Assembly: GCA_000320545.1 (NCBI GenBank)
Contig: ADNK01000053.1
Location: 62,001 to 126,000 of the forward strand
Source: Bigelowiella natans CCMP2755
Taxonomy: Eukaryota; Cercozoa; Chlorarachniophyceae
Direction of reading: 5' to 3'
DNA length: 64,000 bases
Within the stretch, counting starts at the first letter, position 1, and each line of letters opens with the position of its first letter. The translations under genes and the position numbers were made by a program. This document shows, piece after piece, positions 58,507 to 64,000 of the stretch. The notes under the pieces are model-generated. The model did not search any database. It had not been told where the DNA came from and saw only the letters and a list, made by a program, of their open reading frames with translations.

Positions 58507-61043
58507 AAAGAGAGAGAAAAGAGAGAGAAAAGAGAGAGAAAAGGATAAAAACCTCGCTTTAATCTCAAGCAAAACTCTTTCGAAAAATGTGAACGTTAGT
58601 AGTACGTGATCGTCACTGCCTCCGGTGATTACGTAGCGTCCATCGCACGTGCACGCGCAAGAGGATATCTCGCCGCTGTGTGCAATGAGCGCAGAGCTTT
58701 TGAAAGGGTCCCCATCCAAAGGCAGCTTCAGTAGACCAGTCATCTTCGAATATCTGTTTAGGTGACGTTTTGTGTGTGCGTGTGTGTGTGTGGATGTGTG
58801 CGTGTATCAGTAAAAAGGATACAAAACATCGTGTAATCTCACGGTTCTCCTCTCCTTGCTTGATTTATTCATCTTTTCTTTCTCCTTCTTACGTGGAGTA
58901 GAAGAGGTATTGGGAGTCGTGCAATGTCTTTCCATCCTTTCCAATACTTGGAATAACTATCAGCTCGCTCACAGGCCCCCCGTACGTAGGTGCCAAGGTT
59001 GTTTTCACGCAGCGTAGTGTATCTGAGGATGACGATATATGGCGGCACTTAATTTCTCTTTCATATGATACATTTATATTAATGAGGGAAAATTCACATT
59101 CATCATCGTGATCATCGGCCATATTTGATTTAAAGCGTCATGTAAATCCTTGCTGCAATTACTACTACCCTTGGAGATGGTCTTAGATGCTTCCCCTGTG
59201 CTTTCATCATCTGCGTCCTCATCGTCGTCATCCTCATCGTTGTCATCATCGTCTTTTCCTCCCTTCTCATCTTGAGAATCGCTATTATTAGTGAACGACG
59301 GCAACTTGAGTCTGCTTTGTTCACCCCACAGCTTGATCTGGTAACCATTATTCGCACAGGCAAATCTTGGGTCAGTGCCTCCCAGCGGCAGGAGTGCTGT
59401 CGGGCTAGAACTTTCATCCGTCTTGGTTGTTGCCTTGAGGATTAGACCGCGGTTAATGCTACTTGAGGTCACATCGAATTCGTGCAAAAGCCGATCCTCT
59501 CCCACCGAGAATAACCGTGGAGTTATGTCTGCCATGACTCTGCTCTCGTATAGCGTCCCTGTTGCTACTCCTGACGACGACGACGATGACGATGGCGAAG
59601 AGCCCCAGGTGGGGGGGAGGAACGATATGGATGCAATTGCCTTGGTATGAGCACGGTGGCGACCTAAAGGTGAGTGGGTTTAGCGTGCTTAGCATTACGG
59701 AGCCTGCGAGAGCTTTATGCGTATGTGTGCGATTCATTGTTGCTACAACATTATCTGTTGACACACGTTTGTATGTTCCTAGTTTCCCTCATACCCCCTT
59801 CTCCTCGTCGGATCATTATATATTACTACTACTACTACTACTACTACTACTGCTGCTGCTGCTTTTGCTGCTACTACTATTTCTACTACCAATGTAGATC
59901 CATTCAATAGGTTTGTTCTTGCGCTCATCCCTGTGGTACCATCGGAACAACGCGACGTGACGACCGAGGTCAGAAGTTGCAATGTAATTTCCACACGGCG
60001 AGAAGACAATCCGGCTGATAGGCTGGCTCAACTCACCCATCTCCCTGTCAATCACGACTTCTATTTGTCCAGCCTCTAGAGCTTCCGAGAGGGGGGGGGT
60101 GCGTGGATTATCACTATCTTCTTTCTCCTCATTTTTCTGCTGGTTTTGTGTCTTATCCTTCTTCTGGAAGTTCAGGAACACTAGGCGTCCATTGCCAACT
60201 CCTAGAACCATTGATTTCCCGTCGGGATGAAATGCCGCTGCGGTGATGCCGCCGCTGCTGTTGCTTCCATCGAAAGTGTGGACATGTACAGCCTTGCGAA
60301 TCTTGAGGTTCCACAGCTTGAACACGCCAGATGTCGTCCCGGTCGCGAATAATGCGGGATCAGACGAATGGCATGCAACACACGACACCGGAGTGTCGAA
60401 CCCTAGGTGGAGCGGTGTGTTATTAGCGGAGAGCGTGGTAGGTAATATTTAGTGTTTCATGTTGTGTGTGTATGTGTACGTGTGTGTGTTTGTGTGTGTG
60501 TGTGTGTGTGTCTGCACACGCAAATAGCATCTCTACTTCTTCAGTTTATTTTGTTGACTCTCTCCTCCTCCTCCTCATCCTCCCCCTCCCCCGTCCCCCC
60601 TCACCGTCAATTAGCTTGTGGCCACGTCGTTTCTCGGGATGGATTTTCTTGAACATGCTCGCCTCCATACGGACGACCTTTCCCCTCGTCGTGGAAACAA
60701 GAAAATCAGGACAAGAAAAGGCCTCCTCCTCCCCTTCCTCCCCTGCTTCAGCTCCGCTGGAGGCGTGGCCGAGATCACCGTGCGCAAACGAGATTGAGTG
60801 AATTCCACCAGCCTTAATGTCTTCAAACCAGGCGATAGCCTTGATGTGAAAGTCAAAGAAACTAACAATACCGTCGTCACCGCCCACGATGATGTGCTTC
60901 CCACAGACTGTTATAAGATTCAGCTTGCTCCCAGAGCCCACCTTTATCGCCTTGACGGCCACACGACCCTACATAGTTTGACGTGGTTGTAGAGGAGAAT
61001 TTCTTATGTCTAAGGGAGGGTTGTACATGTGTATATTGATACG

Positions 61044-61114
<71 letters not shown>

Positions 61115-61192
61115 CATCGTTACTACATCGCTAGTCTGCTCGTCAACGTCAATGGGATTGTCCCAGAGAACGATATTGCCTGTTGAAACACA

Positions 61193-61235
<43 letters not shown>

Positions 61236-63153
61236 AAATAAATATGTAAGATATTAAGAGATGCCGTCCAATTATTTGCTCATACTCCCCCTCCTCCTCC
61301 CGCTACAAGTTATCAACCGACCGCTGGTTGTAATTGTCGTCACTTTTGAGCTGTTTGGTATGAAGGTAGACTGCGTCATCCATCCAACTTTGGCTTTGAT
61401 ACTCGAAATGCCCTTTCTTGGGATATGAGGCACAAGACGTCCGCCTTTCCAGCTCCAGAACACCATCTTTTTCTTCCCTGTGGGCGGAGCAACAAATTCA
61501 TATACACATCCATTTGTGTTATTTTTGTAACACTGCATGCAAAATTTGTATTTGTTTTCATTAAATTGATGGCGACATATAAATTCAAGATCCCGTTTGA
61601 ATCCAGAGTTTGGTATTTCCGGTAGAATCGATACAAAGTTTCATTGTTTCTTTATTCATTCTGATAAATGTAGATAGTGTACATGCAGAATTGTTTGTTC
61701 TTTGGCACCGTACCGTTTGTCAAAAGCTCAAGCTGATTGCTCTGGTTGAACCGAACGCAATGCTGAAATTCATGGCCCTTTTCGAATTCTATTTTTACGA
61801 CTGGCTTAGATGATGTGTGCTCTCGATCCCAGATGGCAATTGCCTGAGGCAACGAAACCCATGTTATTTCACACCGAGGAAGAAGAGGAACTCGCGGAAG
61901 ATATATCCACGGCCAACTACAGTGGAAATGGTCAGAGAAAGAAAAACTATAGTGACCTGTGGGTTTCGGTCTTTGCTGAGCGCTACGACAAATCTTGAGT
62001 CTGCAGACATGTCTGCGTCTATTACACCCTCTTGGAAGGGAGACATGATGGTCTGATGTAAATGTAACCAGAATCATTTTGACTATATTACAACGCTGAG
62101 GACGATAATGCATTGCAGAAGGAGGAAAGAGAGCTGAGCAAAAGTAAATCTGTTTGTGGAGCCCAAATCTGCTTTGTGATATCTTTCGATATGGAGGGAA
62201 GATGCATCGCCGCACAGTCTCTCCAACCTCCCACTCCTAAGATAGCCTCCTCTTCACCTTTAAAGCTGTGCATGACTTTGTGTCCCAGAACACCATGATA
62301 TTGTCCGGTCCAGTTTCCGCCGTAACGACGATATTTCGGTCCTAAAAGAAAGTAGAGATTGAGACCACGAGCAGCTTTTGTTTGTGTATCAATCAATACT
62401 AGAATGGAAACTTTTAATTTCATATATAAATAACTTTCCACAAGTACGTGTGCAACACACACACACAAAGCACACCACAACACGCATGAAGAAGGCTGTC
62501 CTAGGTAATTATTTTTAATATGTTTTACTTTAGACAAGCACATTGCCGTAATGTCACTTGTATGCCCTCTTAAAAATTTCTGTTCCCCTGTCTTCAGGTC
62601 AGATACAACGCCTGGATTATCAGTAGCAGCAGTACGCAGCAAACAATTTTTTCAAGCGTGCCTCTCAGTTGATGAGAAGTTACTTATTTTCTTGATAACT
62701 ATGGTAAACTTATGATATCGAGAATAACATACCTGTGTGGCCAACTACGTAGAAAAATCTACGCTTCCCATTAGATGTGAGGTACGCCAGAGTCCCCGGT
62801 GTATGAGGTGTCAATCCAGCCGACCAAACGGGAGATAATGTTTCCGGCTGTTTCACGAAAACGTGTATCAGAAACACAACACAATAGCTCACCAAACCGG
62901 CGCTTCAAACAGGTGTCGAATGGTTCAACACTCACTTTAAGATCAATTTCCACTAAAATTCAAAATTGCCAAGCTACACACAGGCCTCGTGTGCACGAGA
63001 ATGAGCTCAAAACCGTCAAGACGGCGAGCACGTCGAGAGGGAAAGAGAGACAAAAATGAGAAGTATTTTATGCACTACCGTATCTTCGGTGTTGCCATAG
63101 TCCACTATCTCCTTGGCGCCGGAGTGTTTCATATCAACCTTTGATTCATCCAT
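57113..63153 (-). CDS. CFAP251: CFAP251 (WDR66) homologue, WD40 + EF-hand-like axonemal protein
   Basis: Component of the calmodulin- and spoke-associated complex at the base of radial spoke 3 in motile cilia and flagella. Minus-strand exons: MDESKVDMKHSGAKEIVDYG start (63153), WSAGLTPHTPGTLAYL and KRRFFYVVGHTG (about 62830-62735), QKFLRGHTSDITAMCLSK (about 62560), VVTAETGPDNIMVFWDTKSC (about 62330), EGVIDADMSADSRFVVALSK (about 62025), AIAIWDREHTSSKPVVKIEF (61840), KKMVFWSWKGGRLVPHIP (61470), GNIVLWDNPIDVDEQ (61175), LITVCGKHIIVGGDDGIVSF (60920), LFATGTTSGVFKLWNLKIRK (60340), ISRIVFSPCGNYIATSDLGR (60020), RLFSVGEDRLLHEFDVTSSS (59510), TLAPTYGGPVSELIVIPSIG (59000), LLKLPLDGDPFKSSALIAHS (58735). 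After the propellers: TVWRVSVNALESSIILGGDP, FYYLCQLKQQGIDTREARKI, FRAMGYFPTESEICNLKQEL, LYVNHRSVFGLKRGEIEEAL, EDLLNIMKVYGEVMTPDEIT and a short C-terminal exon. The C-terminal order is diagnostic for WDR66. An Asp/Glu-rich insert (59290-59200) interrupts one blade. Confidence 0.93.
58433..58541. repeat. Compound (CA)n(GA)n and GAAAAGAGA repeats in a CFAP251 intron
   Basis: About 110 bp. In gene sense it is (CT)n followed by (GT)n, between the exon ending in the HVLLTFT blade and the exon beginning VVTVWRV. Confidence 0.9.
61050..61112. repeat. Compound (CA)n(AT)n microsatellite
   Basis: About 62 bp in a CFAP251 intron. Another CA array lies at 61191-61230, flanking the very short GNIVLWDNPID exon on the other side. 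Confidence 0.9.
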
Positions 63154-64000
63154 GGCGGGAATCGAGGAGGAGGGACACGCCACAGAGGACGCAGGTGGGG
63201 GAATACACGAGGAGGAAACGCTATGTCAGTTTCAAGTGGAGTATACATTCAGACATACCTCGTACATGAACAGATACATAAATTAAAAAAATGTTGGAAT
63301 ATTTTCATATGCGACAACATTTTGTATTTTATTTTTAATATCTAAAATCCCTTCCATTTAAGTATCTCTGGGTGTCTCTGAGCCCAAATTCTTGGTAATC
63401 CCGAAGAAATCCAATCATATCACGGTTAGAAATCGTATTTTCCTTTCAATTATACAAATATATATGTCGTCCCTTATCTATACTTTTGATTTAGAAACAT
63501 TCGATGCACAGTTCATTCGAAGATGATCTGGCTCATAGACTTCAGAGATCCCTTTTGCGGGAACAAATGTCCCAGTTAGTAACCGAGAGTGGATCCATAA
63601 TGCATCTTATCAGCTATAATTTATTATTACGACATCCGTGTGAAGGTGTTAGTGTCGAATTTGCTCCAGAACAATGTGTCTGGAAGTCAGAAATGCTTGC
63701 TCTATTTCGAAAACGAAGCATGCTTATCGTGTAATACATAGAAGAGACATGAAGAATTTCATGTCGTATATTGAAAATCACAAACGTCGTCCAAGCTTTA
63801 TTTAGTTGAGCTACTTCCTGTCACTTTTTAGATCTGGCACGCCCCCCCCTTCCCGTTACTTTCCACTGACTTAATCAAGGTAAATGTTGAGAACAATCGG
63901 TGAAAAACATGTCTAGCACTATATGGCAGCTGTCCTTTTTGTGAAATCGAAGAGGAAGCTTTATCCACTCTTCTATTTGCCTCTATCAGAAGACAAGCTT
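63154..64000. other. 5' flank of CFAP251 and window end
   Basis: Contains an open frame of 76 codons on the plus strand (63504-63734; SSFEDDLAHRLQRSLLREQM near the start). It could be an exon of a divergent gene continuing past the window, but it has no clear splice sites and no family match. A GTCTCTGAG/TCTCTGGGTG-type A+T-rich stretch precedes it. Nothing else is supportable. Confidence 0.35.

Noticed and set aside
1-64000. tRNA, rRNA, CRISPR arrays or transposase/reverse-transcriptase genes
   Set aside because: No cloverleaf, rRNA core, spacer-repeat array or mobile-element enzyme was recognised on reading. Regular repeats are simple microsatellites or the coding minisatellite.

Overview
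This is nuclear DNA from a protist, about 42-45% G+C by eye. Coding exons are split by many short GT-AG introns (about 50-600 bp). Introns and spacers are full of dinucleotide microsatellites (AT, GT, CT/GA) and long G or C runs. The gene set points to a unicellular eukaryote with a motile flagellum and peroxisomes: a CFAP251 radial-spoke-base protein, a tubulin tyrosine ligase-like modifier, a peroxisomal-type enoyl-CoA hydratase 2, FYVE/RhoGEF signalling and a REJ/polycystin-like receptor. A stramenopile, chlorarachniophyte or similar alga/flagellate fits. I cannot name the species.

Layout (splices were chosen by hand from reading frame, GT/AG and family resemblance). Minus 2663-5768: enoyl-CoA hydratase 2 / MFE-2 C-terminal part, ending in a PTS1 (AKL). 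5.8-8.0 kb: one serine-rich ORF of doubtful status. Minus 8007-9160: 3' exons of an unrecognised gene. Minus 9642-13134: TTLL. Plus 13254-15881: unrecognised multi-exon gene. Minus 17061-23433: mitochondrial-type class-III aminotransferase. Plus 23752-27108: DUF1295 / steroid 5-alpha-reductase-like membrane protein. Minus 27830-29277: secreted Cys-rich protein. Plus 29501-30326: small basic protein with a possible zinc finger. Plus 31751-41472: giant receptor with signal peptide, NHL propeller, mucin-like repeats, REJ region, degenerate GPS, membrane segments and PDZ. Minus 42322-51985: protein with zinc ribbons, a RanBP2 finger and two consecutive DH-PH-FYVE modules. Plus 53168-56081: DOT1-like methyltransferase. 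Minus 57113-63153: CFAP251/WDR66. The last 0.8 kb holds only one small doubtful ORF.

The genes alternate as divergent pairs with short 5' spacers (about 120-320 bp, once 1.2 kb) and convergent pairs with 0.7-1.2 kb 3' spacers. The 3' spacers are unlike the rest of the window: few microsatellites, rich in TGCA/GCATGC/AGCT/TAGC words. Several carry copies of one degenerate ~90-bp element lying in the same orientation as the gene just upstream. This 3'-flank element family, the tandem DH-PH-FYVE protein and the NHL-REJ-PDZ receptor are the most novel items.
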